Source: CBDATB01 sp965199745 (GTDB lineage Bacteria > Bacteroidota > Bacteroidia > Cytophagales > Flammeovirgaceae). Taken from it: a stretch of DNA of 64,000 bases. Positions within the stretch are counted from its first letter, which is position 1. Each line of letters begins with the position of its first letter. The translations under genes were made by a program, and so were the position numbers. The notes beneath the pieces were generated by a model. The model was not told the origin of the DNA, made no database searches, and saw only the letters and a list, made by a program, of their open reading frames with translations. The stretch covers positions 434,001 through 498,000 of the forward strand of contig CBDATB010000015.1 in the NCBI GenBank assembly GCA_965199745.1, written 5' to 3'. Shown here piece after piece: positions 36,244 through 44,640 of the stretch.

Positions 36244-36927
36244 GCAATAACATAATATTTATAATAGCAGTCAAGTAGTTAATCTGACAGTGTAGAATTA
36301 TCGGATAATATTTCTTCACTTGAACTTTTTGGTAAATTCATATCCTTGAATTTTATCGATTCAGAAAAAAGTGACCTCGACATTCAACGAGTTTTCTTCA
36401 GCCAATGAAATGCGTCCCCAAAGGTTTTCTTAGGGGCTTTGCCGAAGCATTTACCTAAATACATTCTTTGTTAGTTACAATCTGTAAGCTACAAATCTAA
36501 GTGTTTTTGCAAATCTTCTTAAAGATTCATAGTACTTTTTACGGAAATCTACCCACAAGAACTCACATTGAACGGTTCTATGAAAACACTTACAAATAAC
36601 TAAAGATTTTTGGGATTCGAGCTTCACAGCCATTGGCTCACCCTCTCTAAAAGAGGGGAGGAGTTTTACATTAGCTCCACACGTATGGTATAAACATACG
36701 TATGTACTCGCCAGTCCCTGACGAGGTTTTTAAGTCTTATACTGACACAGCAAAATATACGCAAAAGTTTTTTTTGTAAAAAACTTAGTCGCTTACATCC
36801 CATCGCTTAAAGACCATTGGGTTTTACGATCCGTCTTATAAAATTTTGCTAAAAAAAGTTTTTTTTCAATATTTACACTTTCAAATTTGAATTGTACTAA
36901 GGCGTTTGACTTTTTTTTGAAAAATAT
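36244..36927. other. 684-base non-coding region with three small hairpins
   Basis: No gene recognised. Inverted repeats visible: CCCTCT/AGAGGG at 36641-36657, ACGTATG/CATACGT at 36681-36701 (7-base arms, 7-base loop) and AAGTTTTTT/AAAAAACTT at 36765-36786 (9-base arms, AT only). A TAnnTTTG box was not found before fumC. It could hold an RNA or regulatory leader, but I cannot name one. Confidence 0.4.
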
Positions 36928-38328
36928 ATGTACATGGATACTAGAATAGAAAGAGATACTATGGGCGAAGTGGAAGTCCCCGCAGATAAATACTGGGGGG
37001 CTCAAACACAAAGATCATTACAAAACTTTACAATCGGTGGACATAGAATGCCAATAGAGGTGATTAAAGCTTTTGCTGTGTTAAAAAAATCTGCTGCCCA
37101 AACCAATGCTGAACTGGGCGTACTGCTGCAAGAAAAAGCAGATATTATTACAAAAGTTTGCGATGAAATTATTGTAGGAGTGCATGATGATGAGTTTCCA
37201 TTAGTAGTTTGGCAAACAGGATCGGGGACTCAGAGTAATATGAATGTTAACGAAGTAATCGCCAATCGCTCGCATGTTATTTTGGGAGGACTACTTACGG
37301 ACGAGAAGAAAAAAATTCATCCTAACGACGATGTCAATAAATCACAATCTTCTAATGATACTTTCCCTACAGCAATGCACATTGCCTCTTATCAGTATAT
37401 TGTTGAAAAAATGATTCCCAAAGTATTAGCATTACGTGATACGTTAGATAAAAAAGCAACAGATTTTACTAATATTGTTAAAATAGGAAGAACACATTTT
37501 ATGGATGCTACACCCCTTACCTTGGGTATGGAATTTAGTGGTTATGTATCGCAACTTGATCATGGGGTTAAGGCACTAAAAAATACTTTGACACATCTGT
37601 CTGAGTTGGCTCTGGGTGGCACCGCCGTAGGTACTGGGCTGAATGCCCCTGAGGGTTATGCCGAGTTAGTTGCTAAAAAAATTGCCAGTTTTACCAAACT
37701 ACCTTTTATAACTGCCAAGAATAAGTTCGAGTCTTTAGCTGCGCATGATGCGATGGTAGAAACCTCTGGTGCATTCAAGCAGTTAGCTGTTAGTCTGATG
37801 AAAATTGGTAATGATATTAGGATGCTGTCTTCAGGACCCAGATGCGGCATTGGAGAAATACTAATTCCTGCAAATGAACCGGGGTCTTCCATCATGCCCG
37901 GTAAAGTGAATCCAACACAGTGTGAAGCCCTAACGATGGTCTGCGCACAAGTAATTGGTTTGGACACAGCGGTTTCCATAGGGGGAATGAACGGGCATTT
38001 TGAATTGAATGTATTTAAGCCCATGCTAGTATTTAACGTGCTAACGGCTGCCAGACTGATTGGCGACGCATGTAGCTCTTTTAATAAAAATTGTGCGACG
38101 GATATTGCACCTAATCATGCTGTGATAGCAGAAAAACTAGAAAAATCTTTGATGCTAGTAACAGCACTCAACACGCATATAGGTTACGAAAATGCAGCAA
38201 AAATTGCTAAAAAAGCACATCAGGAAGGAACTACTTTGAAGGAAGCAGCCATTGCTCTGGGCTTACTCACCAGCGAGCAATTCGACGAATGGGTAGTACC
38301 CTCAAAAATGACTGTTAGTTTAAGTTAA
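36928..38328 (+). CDS. fumC: Fumarate hydratase, class II
   Basis: Catalyses reversible hydration of fumarate to malate in the TCA cycle, oxygen-stable and iron-free. The 466-residue protein has the superfamily signature GSSIMPGKVNPTQCEA (around residue 316), the flexible catalytic loop with its Ser in SSIMPGK, and the N-terminal block RIERDTMGEVEVPADKYWGAQTQRS. TGSGTQSNMNVNEVIANRS and GRTHFMDATPLTLGMEFSGY identify fumarase rather than argininosuccinate lyase or aspartase. Starts at 36928 or 36934 (both ATG) are equally plausible. Single gene. Confidence 0.96.
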   Translation: MYMDTRIERDTMGEVEVPADKYWGAQTQRSLQNFTIGGHRMPIEVIKAFAVLKKSAAQTNAELGVLLQEKADIITKVCDEIIVGVHDDEFPLVVWQTGSGTQSNMNVNEVIANRSHVILGGLLTDEKKKIHPNDDVNKSQSSNDTFPTAMHIASYQYIVEKMIPKVLALRDTLDKKATDFTNIVKIGRTHFMDATPLTLGMEFSGYVSQLDHGVKALKNTLTHLSELALGGTAVGTGLNAPEGYAELVAKKIASFTKLPFITAKNKFESLAAHDAMVETSGAFKQLAVSLMKIGNDIRMLSSGPRCGIGEILIPANEPGSSIMPGKVNPTQCEALTMVCAQVIGLDTAVSIGGMNGHFELNVFKPMLVFNVLTAARLIGDACSSFNKNCATDIAPNHAVIAEKLEKSLMLVTALNTHIGYENAAKIAKKAHQEGTTLKEAAIALGLLTSEQFDEWVVPSKMTVSLS

Positions 38329-38538
38329 AAAACAAAAAGTTGGTGGCTAGATAGGTAAAGACATCAAGAATTAATATTTTTGTAGACTGATCAAAGCTAA
38401 CTATCAATGAATCTACAGTAATATCCACCTTGATACTGAAAACAAACCCAAATAGCAGAAAACACCAAAACATTTGACTTTTTAAAGCCTGTATTGACAA
38501 TTAACTAATTCCTAATTCATTAAATTTAACAGATACTG

Positions 38539-39198
38539 ATGAAAAAACCAAAAGTTTATAAGATGATACTCCCTATTCTTTGCGGAGTGCTTTGCCTAGC
38601 TGTTGTCCACGATAGCGAAGCGCAAAAGAAAAAGAAAAAAAGTAAGAGTAAACGAGATGATGGAGGCAAAATTGATAAGGCAGAAGTAAAAAAATGGAAG
38701 AGAAAACTAAAATCTCTCGACCCCTTACAATACAAACAAATGTCAGAAGAATATGACCTGCTCAAAGGCGAAAATAGTAACTTGAAAAGACAGACTTCGG
38801 TGCTTGAAAGGCAAACTTCCGATGCAGAAGAAGCACTCTCAGACGCAGAAAGTGAGCTGAGAAATATGACTAAAAAGTATAATGACTTGAAGAAAAATTA
38901 CGAGGATGGCACAAAAATAGCCACAACAGCCGTAGACGACTACACGAAAGGAATTGTTTATAGGGTGCAAATAGGTGCTTTCCGAAATCCGAAACTGAAA
39001 AGTCTTCAAACCACTGGGCAGTTTTGGGTAGAAGACGGAGATGGTACGAAAAAATATACAATTGCTAATTTTAGAGACTACTGGGAGGCGAATACCTTTA
39101 AAAAATATATGCGTAAAATGGGTGTTAAAGATGCCTGGATAGTGGCTTATGAAGATGATCAGAGAAAAAATATTAAGGAAGTACTGAAAAAAAAATAA
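38539..39198 (+). CDS. Exported coiled-coil protein with SPOR-like C-terminus
   Basis: A 219-residue exported protein. The signal peptide ends near SEAQ; it is followed by a Lys-rich basic stretch (KKKKKSKSKRDDGG) and a heptad-patterned coiled coil at about residues 65-125 (YDLLKGENSNLKRQTSVLERQTSDAEEAL in pieces). The C-terminal part YRVQIGAFRNPKL...KKYTIANFRDYWEANTFKKYMRKMGVKDAWIVAY resembles a SPOR domain, which binds peptidoglycan. Probably a periplasmic envelope protein; no partner is encoded adjacent. Confidence 0.72.
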   Translation: MKKPKVYKMILPILCGVLCLAVVHDSEAQKKKKKSKSKRDDGGKIDKAEVKKWKRKLKSLDPLQYKQMSEEYDLLKGENSNLKRQTSVLERQTSDAEEALSDAESELRNMTKKYNDLKKNYEDGTKIATTAVDDYTKGIVYRVQIGAFRNPKLKSLQTTGQFWVEDGDGTKKYTIANFRDYWEANTFKKYMRKMGVKDAWIVAYEDDQRKNIKEVLKKK

Positions 39199-39705
39199 GA
39201 TGAGCTAGTTCATAATAGGTGAGTTACAAACCTTCTAATACCGTCTTGTATAGGATTATCCTCTCGAGAGAACTATATTTAAAAGTCAAGATAAAAAGAT
39301 AAGATTAAGAATCATAAAAATGTGCTTTTTATCGGTTGAGCTATGCGAGGTGGCGTTCTCAACGCTCTGCACCATCCAAATGCGCGCAGAGGTATGATAA
39401 AAGAATGAAAGTTACAAATACCACTTCAACCGCCATTGCGTATAGCTGATGTTGGCAGTTTGTGTACCTCCTTTATTATCTCACTACCGTTTCAATTTAC
39501 CGTGCGTGGGCAAAGTGCGTTGGCGAGTCGTCTCCTCAAGAAATAAATAAGAAGGAAATTTATATCCTAATTTTGGATATTGCCAATAGAAAGAACATCT
39601 ATTGAAAAAGTAAAAGCCCATAACATGTTGTAAAAGACATGCTACGCACAGGCGTTTACGCTAGCCTTTGTGTGGCATTATTAGAAAAAGAAAATTTGAC
39701 AAACA
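39199..39705. other. Intergenic region leading into a decayed island
   Basis: About 500 bases with no intact gene. From 39526 it contains the first copy of a repeat that includes a toxin-gene 3' fragment (see next entry). The part 39340-39525 is richer in G and C than its surroundings and may be a remnant of transferred or repetitive DNA; nothing in it was recognised. Confidence 0.4.
39526..39652 (+). repeat. Direct repeat, left copy (toxin 3' fragment plus degenerate hairpin)
   Basis: Matches 41786-41914 with about nine substitutions and one two-base indel by hand alignment. The first 80 bases keep the same frame as the truncated toxin of the right copy (PQEINKKEIYILILDIANRKNIY then stop, written here in two parts: PQEINKKEIYI, LILDIANRKNIY). 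The remainder corresponds to the right-copy hairpin but its left arm has mutated. Offset to the right copy is 2260 bases. Confidence 0.85.
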
Positions 39706-40577
39706 ATGCAACATAATGTAATAAATGGACATTGCTTAAGCGTACTACTAGAATTAAAGAGCAACGCCGAAAAAGTTGATTTAACATTTTTAGACCCTCC
39801 TTTTAACCAACAAAAGGACTATCGATTCCATCATGATGATATGGATGAAAAGGCTTACTGGCAAATGATGAAAGAGGTTTGCTTGCAGATATTTCAAATA
39901 ACCAATGAAGGCGGATATGCAAAGAGAAAAAAACACCGAGTTTGTTTTAAGCACACTTAGAGAAACAGGTTGGTCATTCTAAAATCTTATTATCTGGAAA
40001 AAGAAAACATCTGCCGTACCTGTTCTAACAAATTTGGCAAACACTATCAAGTGATTGTCTATGCGACCAAAGGCAGTAAGGCAAGAGTGTTCAATCGTTT
40101 AAGAATAGGCCCATTACTACCTGCTTCTTATAAATACAAAAGGGGAAAAGGCATATTTGTAACCGATGTTTGGGACGATATAAGAGAACTAACTTCAGGA
40201 TTCTTCGCAGGAAACGAGGCTCTACGACATAAAAATGGATAGCGTGTTCTATAAACAACAGTCACCAATAGCCCTATTACTAAGAATTATATTGTCATCT
40301 TCTCGTGTGGGTGATACGGGTACTAGATCCATTTGCAGGCACGGGGACGACATCATGGGTTGCACAGCAATTACAACGTGACTCAATAGCAATAGAACTA
40401 GACCCTACAAATATCAAACTTATAAAAAATAGAATAGGAAATATACAAGAGTCTGATTTAGTACAAAAGTATTATAAAGATTATATACATACTGAAAATA
40501 TATCAGAGATTTGGGGGCATGAATTAGAAGTATTGACAACATCTGGTCAACAGCAAATACCTACTCTTTTCAATTAA
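39706..40577 (+). pseudogene. Decayed DNA methyltransferase (beta-type, DPPF) of a restriction-modification system
   Basis: Fragments of one gene occur in all three plus frames. In order: an N-terminal part with INGHCLSVL and the catalytic motif VDLTFLDPPFNQ; a block MQREKNTEFVLSTLRETGW from 39916 in another frame, with TAA where CAA (Gln) is expected before NLIIWKKKTSAVP; a third block SNKFGKHYQVIVYATKGS to DVWDDIRELTSGFFAG; a fourth VFYKQQSPIALLLRIIL; and finally VLDPFAGTGTT, the SAM motif, through EIWGHELE. Catalytic motif before SAM motif makes it beta class (amino-methyltransferase). At least four frame breaks and one nonsense codon make it non-functional. The operon order shows it was paired with the next gene. 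Confidence 0.88.
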
Positions 40578-40582
40578 AATAG

Positions 40583-41122
40583 ATGAACTCTATCTATCAT
40601 TTCTATAAAAGCCTCATTGTAGACAGGAGAACTTTCTTAAAGACAAAGTCGTTGGATACGTTTCCATTTGACAGAACACTACTAGCCAGTGAAGCTAAAG
40701 GAAAATTTCCAGACCTGTCTATCAAGCTAAATCATAATGCTAAAATCTTTACGGGTGGAGAATTAATAGAACTTAAAGATAGCGAAAGCTATACGGTTGC
40801 GTCTTTTAATTCTACTATTCCAACAGGGACAAAGCGAATAGCCAATATTATTACAGGAAAAGATAGTATCATAAAGCGACAAACGGAAGCCGCAGGTAAT
40901 GACATAGATTCTCTTCCTGAGAGAGAAGTATTTTACCTTGTTAGAGGAAAGAATAAACGTAAGAAAACACAGAAAATTGCCCTAATACATGGTAGTTTTC
41001 TTGAAACAATTACCAAAGAAGAGCCAATAAGTCAATCTTTGTTGTAAGTTTTGGAAGAAAAATTAAAATTAAAGCAAACAGATAAAGGCGTCGGTAAAAC
41101 TGAGATTTCGAATAATGACTGA
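40583..41122 (+). pseudogene. Putative cognate restriction endonuclease, nonsense-interrupted
   Basis: The frame opens at ATG 40583, five bases after the methyltransferase stop, runs 154 codons to TAA at 41045-41047, then continues for 24 sense codons (VLEEKLKLKQTDKGVGKTEISNND) to TGA at 41120-41122. That second stop overlaps the next ATG at 41115 (ATGACTGA), the spacing expected if translation once reached it, so the first stop is probably a mutation. The segment FTGGELIELKD contains an E...ExK arrangement compatible with a PD-(D/E)xK nuclease centre. Position next to a methyltransferase supports a type II endonuclease; specificity unknown. The 154-residue product could still be made. Confidence 0.65.
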
Positions 41123-41498
41123 AATTAAAGCAGAAGGAAATATGCTAAACTCAAAGAAATATCCTGACATTCTTGACAATACAATAAACTTTATTTTACC
41201 CTATCATAGTGAGGCAAATAAAAAAGAGTTAGCTAAAATTAAAGTTGTAGAAAATAGAAATGCTAAATCGGGAGTTACTGTTCATATGTTTGATGATAAT
41301 AAAAGACCAACAACAAACTTCTTTACACCAACTTTTTCTGATAAACAAGTTGTGACAGACAGTGACGGGATAGCGACACTATTTAGTACTCAAACTACAT
41401 TATATTTTGGAGTATTTGATAACAATAGAAATGTATTAGGATCAACTGCTCTAACTATAAGGAAAGGTCAGACAAAAGAAGCAACCATATTGTATTGA
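41115..41498 (+). CDS. Small protein of unknown function in the RM island
   Basis: A 127-residue protein I do not recognise. It has no signal peptide or membrane helix. The C-terminal 75 residues (SGVTVHMFDDNKRP, then VVTDSDGIATLF and LGSTALTIRKGQTKEATILY) look like a beta-sandwich of the Ig/CNA type. Its start overlaps the extended endonuclease frame by 8 bases, so it was the third gene of the RM operon; unlike its neighbours it is uninterrupted. An accessory or immunity-like role is possible but unsupported. Confidence 0.55.
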   Translation: MTEIKAEGNMLNSKKYPDILDNTINFILPYHSEANKKELAKIKVVENRNAKSGVTVHMFDDNKRPTTNFFTPTFSDKQVVTDSDGIATLFSTQTTLYFGVFDNNRNVLGSTALTIRKGQTKEATILY

Positions 41499-41553
41499 CA
41501 AAATTTTGAGGAATTTTGCTTCTAAAAAGAACTTATAATTTTTATTTTTAGAT

Positions 41554-41750
41554 ATGGATACACAGTTTATTACAGATATAAAAGGTCAAAAGACAAAAGC
41601 TATAATCAGTATAAAAGATTATAACTACTTCATTAAATTACTTGAGGAGGAAAAAATGATTGTAAACTTTATAATGATGCTAAAAAAGATATTGATGAGA
41701 AAACCTATACACTTGAAGAGGTAGCCGATGACATAAGATATGAGTTATAA
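41554..41750 (+). pseudogene. Frameshifted antitoxin (Phd/RelB-like)
   Basis: The first frame gives MDTQFITDIKGQKTKAIISIKDYNYFIKLLEEEK and then loses sense at a run of six A residues (about 41650-41656). One frame over, NDCKLYNDAKKDIDEKTYTLEEVADDIRYEL continues to TAA at 41748-41750. Together these read as a full-length antitoxin with the usual N-terminal DNA-binding pattern (F-I-T-D-x-K-G...SIKDY) and acidic toxin-binding tail. A one-base slip in the A-run explains the break. It overlaps the toxin ATG by 11 bases, as in functional TA operons. Confidence 0.75.
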
Positions 41751-41865
41751 AATTGTTTTTAGAGTGCGAGCTAAAAAATCTTTAAAGTCGTTTCCTCAAG
41801 AAATAAATAAGAAAGAAATTTATATCCTAATTTTAAATATTGCTAATAGAAAGAACATCTATTGA
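41740..41865 (+). pseudogene. Truncated RelE/ParE-type toxin
   Basis: Starts at ATG 41740 inside the antitoxin end and gives MSYKIVFRVRAKKSLKSFPQ followed by EINKKEIYILILNIANRKNIY and a stop, 41 residues against about 85-95 for the family. The opening S-Y-K-I-V-F-x-x-x-A-K-K-x-L-K-x-x-P is typical of RelE/ParE. Truncation occurs at the junction with the repeat; the left repeat copy at 39.5 kb shows exactly the same truncation point. Confidence 0.75.
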
Positions 41866-41914
41866 AAAAGCAAAAGCCCGTAGCATGTCGTAAAAACGAC
41901 ATGCTACGCACAGG
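41786..41914 (+). repeat. Direct repeat, right copy
   Basis: Partner of 39526-39652. Contains the 3' half of the truncated toxin and a perfect hairpin (41880-41907). The two copies bracket the decayed methyltransferase, endonuclease, 127-residue protein and antitoxin. Confidence 0.85.
41880..41907. terminator. Perfect 12-base hairpin within the right repeat
   Basis: Arms GTAGCATGTCGT and ACGACATGCTAC with an AAAA loop. No T-run follows, so it is either a weak terminator or part of a repetitive element. The left copy has four changes and a two-base deletion in it. Confidence 0.6.
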
Positions 41915-42016
41915 TGCTTACACACAACGTTAAAAAAATCTGACCTTCTGACTCGTTATTTTTTGCTGAATACCTAATTTTTCATAACTTTTTCGTTATA
42001 CTTTCAGTATTGTAGT

Positions 42017-42024
42017 TACTTTCG
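42017..42024 (+). promoter_or_regulatory. Candidate -7 box for the 42.0-44.6 kb trio
   Basis: TACTTTCG, one mismatch to TAnnTTTG, 23 bases before ATG 42048; an AAAGGA purine stretch lies just upstream of the ATG. Confidence 0.35.
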
Positions 42025-42047
42025 TAGTAAACACAAAGGAAATATTT

Positions 42048-42860
42048 ATGAGAATCATTCACATCTCACTTTTCGTATCCATATCGTCTTTCAACGTATT
42101 ATTTGCCCAGAATATTTCATCAGAAGATACACTATCTTACGGCATCAACTCAAAAAACTTGCTCTTTGCCTATGGGCAGGCATACAACTTAAAAATAGAT
42201 AAAACCTTTTCCCGATTAGTAAAAAACGGATTTAATCATTTCTTTTATTTGGGTTATACCAATTTCAGCAAGCCTAAAATCATCAGCACTGAGCTTAATT
42301 TTATGACCGGAACTCTGAAAAGCAGAGGAAGTGAGAGAAATCTATTCAATAACTATGCAGGAAACATAAAACTAGAGTACCTTAAAAACATTAGTAAAGT
42401 AAGCAATAGCAAGTTGTCTCTATATATTGGGGGTAGTATTAATATGAGAGGAGAAGTTTGGTTTCCACAAAACTTGCTCGCTTATGGGTGGGATATTGAC
42501 TTCGGGACGGCAATGAATGCCGTACTACAGTGCAAAATTAGCCCGAAATTAATCTTTCAATACAATATGAGTGTTTCTTTATTTGGAATTTTATGGCGCT
42601 CCCCTAACAACGGTCAACAACTAACTACAGAAGAAATACAACTAGAAAAAGGCATAATTGCAGCAGCATTCGAAAAGACACGATTTTCTCATCCATTCAA
42701 CACCTTGTATATTGATAATTCATTTAGATTATTCTCTAATTTTTCAAGCAAATTGAATTTTTACTATCATTTAATTGTATCGTACAAAAAGATAAATCAA
42801 CCCTTAATCAAAAAAGGCTATGAATTCAACAATACAATAGGGCTGATGTATAGACTTTAA
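42048..42860 (+). CDS. Exported protein of unknown function, barrel-like
   Basis: A 270-residue protein with a signal peptide (MRIIHISLFVSISSFNVLFA before QNISSEDT). No membrane helix follows; aromatic-rich alternating strands (FNHFFYLGYTNFS, LSLYIGGSINMRGEVWF, LFSNFSSKLNFYYHLIVSYKK) and a C-terminal NNTIGLMYRL suggest an outer-membrane beta barrel or strand-rich periplasmic protein. I do not recognise the family. It is the first gene of a compact trio, 4 bases before an S41 protease gene. Confidence 0.6.
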   Translation: MRIIHISLFVSISSFNVLFAQNISSEDTLSYGINSKNLLFAYGQAYNLKIDKTFSRLVKNGFNHFFYLGYTNFSKPKIISTELNFMTGTLKSRGSERNLFNNYAGNIKLEYLKNISKVSNSKLSLYIGGSINMRGEVWFPQNLLAYGWDIDFGTAMNAVLQCKISPKLIFQYNMSVSLFGILWRSPNNGQQLTTEEIQLEKGIIAAAFEKTRFSHPFNTLYIDNSFRLFSNFSSKLNFYYHLIVSYKKINQPLIKKGYEFNNTIGLMYRL

Positions 42861-42864
42861 AAAT

Positions 42865-43884
42865 ATGAAAAGATACTTGGTACTATTATTTGCTATTGTG
42901 TTTGTCTCTTGCGATAGAGATTTAATAGTAAATACTTCACCGAGAGGTGATTTCGACCTGTTTTTTGAATATCTGCAAAATGATTACTCCTACCGCGACA
43001 ATCATAATTTTACTATGCAAGAGCTCAAACAAAAGTATTTACCACAAATTGAGATGTCGAACACAGAGCTTACTTTGGCCAATGTATTAGTGAGCATACA
43101 AAACGAGCTTAAAGACCCTCATTTATATTTTAATGAAAATGATATTTATGATTTATCAAGTGTAGAGAAATACAGATCTGAGTCTCTAGAGAAGATATTC
43201 CCACTTTTTAATGAAGTGTCTATTATAGGCGATACGCCCTTTTATACTTATGGAGTGATTACATCAAATATGGACGTTGGCTATATTTACATCAGGGCTT
43301 TTCAAGAGAGTGTTGGCGGAACAAGTTCGCTGAGTATAGCAGATGGTATTAGAGAAATTGATGATATTATTCAGCTGTTAATAAATACAAATATTACATC
43401 TATGATTATAGATATACGTTCGTCTGCAGGTGGTTCAAACTATATTCCGAGGTATATCGCCCAACGATTTATTGATAAAACAGCAATTTACATGACGGAA
43501 TATTATATGGATGGAGAATCATTTATAAAAAAACAATGGGAAATTCAGCCGCAAGGCACAGGGTTCAGAACGGCTAAAATTGCCTTATTATCAAACGGGC
43601 TAACAGCCAGCGGAGGAGAGATGTTTATACTAGGGCTACTTCAAAGAGACAGTGTTGTTCATATAGGTTCAAATTCGACGGGAGCTTCGGGAAATATCAC
43701 TCATAAAGATTTATCGAATGGTTGGAGTTTTACTCTGACTAGCTCCAGAACGGAATATCCAGACGGAAAACAATATTTTAAAGTAGGAATAAGCCCAAAA
43801 ATTATAGTAAAAAACGACCTAGACTATGGTTTCAGCCATAATAACGATAAGCTGATAGAAAAAGCTATTGAAGAACTGAAATGA
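42865..43884 (+). CDS. S41-family serine protease lipoprotein
   Basis: A 339-residue lipoprotein (lipobox ending FVSC, Cys about residue 16). The region from residue 120 on has the peptidase S41 core: GYIYIRAF, ITSMIIDIRSSAGGSNYIPRYIAQRF and the nucleophile segment ALLSNGLTASGGEMFILGLL, then a glycine-rich GSNSTGASGNI and the terminal FKVGISPKIIVKNDLDYG. No PDZ domain is visible, so this is the IRBP/tricorn-like type rather than a CtpA processing protease. It overlaps the next gene by 4 bases (ATGA), indicating coupled translation. The substrate is unknown. Confidence 0.82.
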   Translation: MKRYLVLLFAIVFVSCDRDLIVNTSPRGDFDLFFEYLQNDYSYRDNHNFTMQELKQKYLPQIEMSNTELTLANVLVSIQNELKDPHLYFNENDIYDLSSVEKYRSESLEKIFPLFNEVSIIGDTPFYTYGVITSNMDVGYIYIRAFQESVGGTSSLSIADGIREIDDIIQLLINTNITSMIIDIRSSAGGSNYIPRYIAQRFIDKTAIYMTEYYMDGESFIKKQWEIQPQGTGFRTAKIALLSNGLTASGGEMFILGLLQRDSVVHIGSNSTGASGNITHKDLSNGWSFTLTSSRTEYPDGKQYFKVGISPKIIVKNDLDYGFSHNNDKLIEKAIEELK

Positions 43885-44636
43885 AAAATTTCATACTTAA
43901 AATAATTAGCATAGCTCTAATAATCTCTTGTAACTCTGAACCAGAATCTGTTTTTAACCGAATTCAAGACAAAAAAGCACGCGAAGTCATCAAAAAGTCT
44001 GTGGCATTCCATGGTGGGCTAGCCCAATGGCAGGCTATACAAAAGCTAAGTTATCAAAAAGACTTCACACTATATACTGCTTCTGGTGAAGTGGAAGGAA
44101 CATACGGACAAAAACATAATTATGATTACACCACTTCAGAAATTATCATCCGCACAACTAAAAATGATTCAGTGGAGATTGAAACTGGGAAGAAAAATAA
44201 CACTTTTTACCAACTCATCAACGGTAAGTCAACACATGCAGATGAGCAAAGACTGCAAGCTTCTATTAGTGCATCTAATTATGTGCTAGGCATTCCTTTT
44301 AAGCTGTTAGATAAAGGAGCAGCTATTACATACATCGGGAAAAAACAATTAGGGGCAGTGAAAGCACACGAAATTCAAGTAAAATACGATGCTCAGAACT
44401 TTGATAATCATGCCTCTTCTGAAACATGGAGGTATTATTTTCATCCAAATGATTATAATGTAATGGCAAACTGGGTTAGGTCAGACGATCACTTCAACTG
44501 GATCGAAAACCTGTCTTTCCAACAAATAGAAGGCTTGCGTTTGCATGGCAAAAGGAGGAGTTACCGAGTAGACTCACTAGGTAATGAACTCTACCTAAGA
44601 GCTCATTACAGTTATTATGGTTATATTTTGAAGTAA
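43881..44636 (+). CDS. DUF6503-like lipoprotein
   Basis: A 251-residue lipoprotein with lipobox LIISC (Cys about residue 17). AREVIKKSVAFHGGLAQWQAIQKLSYQKDFTLY is the common opening of a Bacteroidota family whose fold resembles outer-membrane lipoprotein carriers of the LolA/LolB type, with GIPFKLLDKGAAITYIGKKQL and WRYYFHPNDYNVMANW further on. Function is unknown. It is translationally coupled to the S41 protease gene and converges on floA with 4 bases between. Confidence 0.65.
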   Translation: MKNFILKIISIALIISCNSEPESVFNRIQDKKAREVIKKSVAFHGGLAQWQAIQKLSYQKDFTLYTASGEVEGTYGQKHNYDYTTSEIIIRTTKNDSVEIETGKKNNTFYQLINGKSTHADEQRLQASISASNYVLGIPFKLLDKGAAITYIGKKQLGAVKAHEIQVKYDAQNFDNHASSETWRYYFHPNDYNVMANWVRSDDHFNWIENLSFQQIEGLRLHGKRRSYRVDSLGNELYLRAHYSYYGYILK

Positions 44637-44640
44637 ATTT

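Noticed and set aside
39421..39480. Possible integron attachment site
   Set aside because: No canonical core sites or integrase gene in the window; the resemblance rests on memory only.
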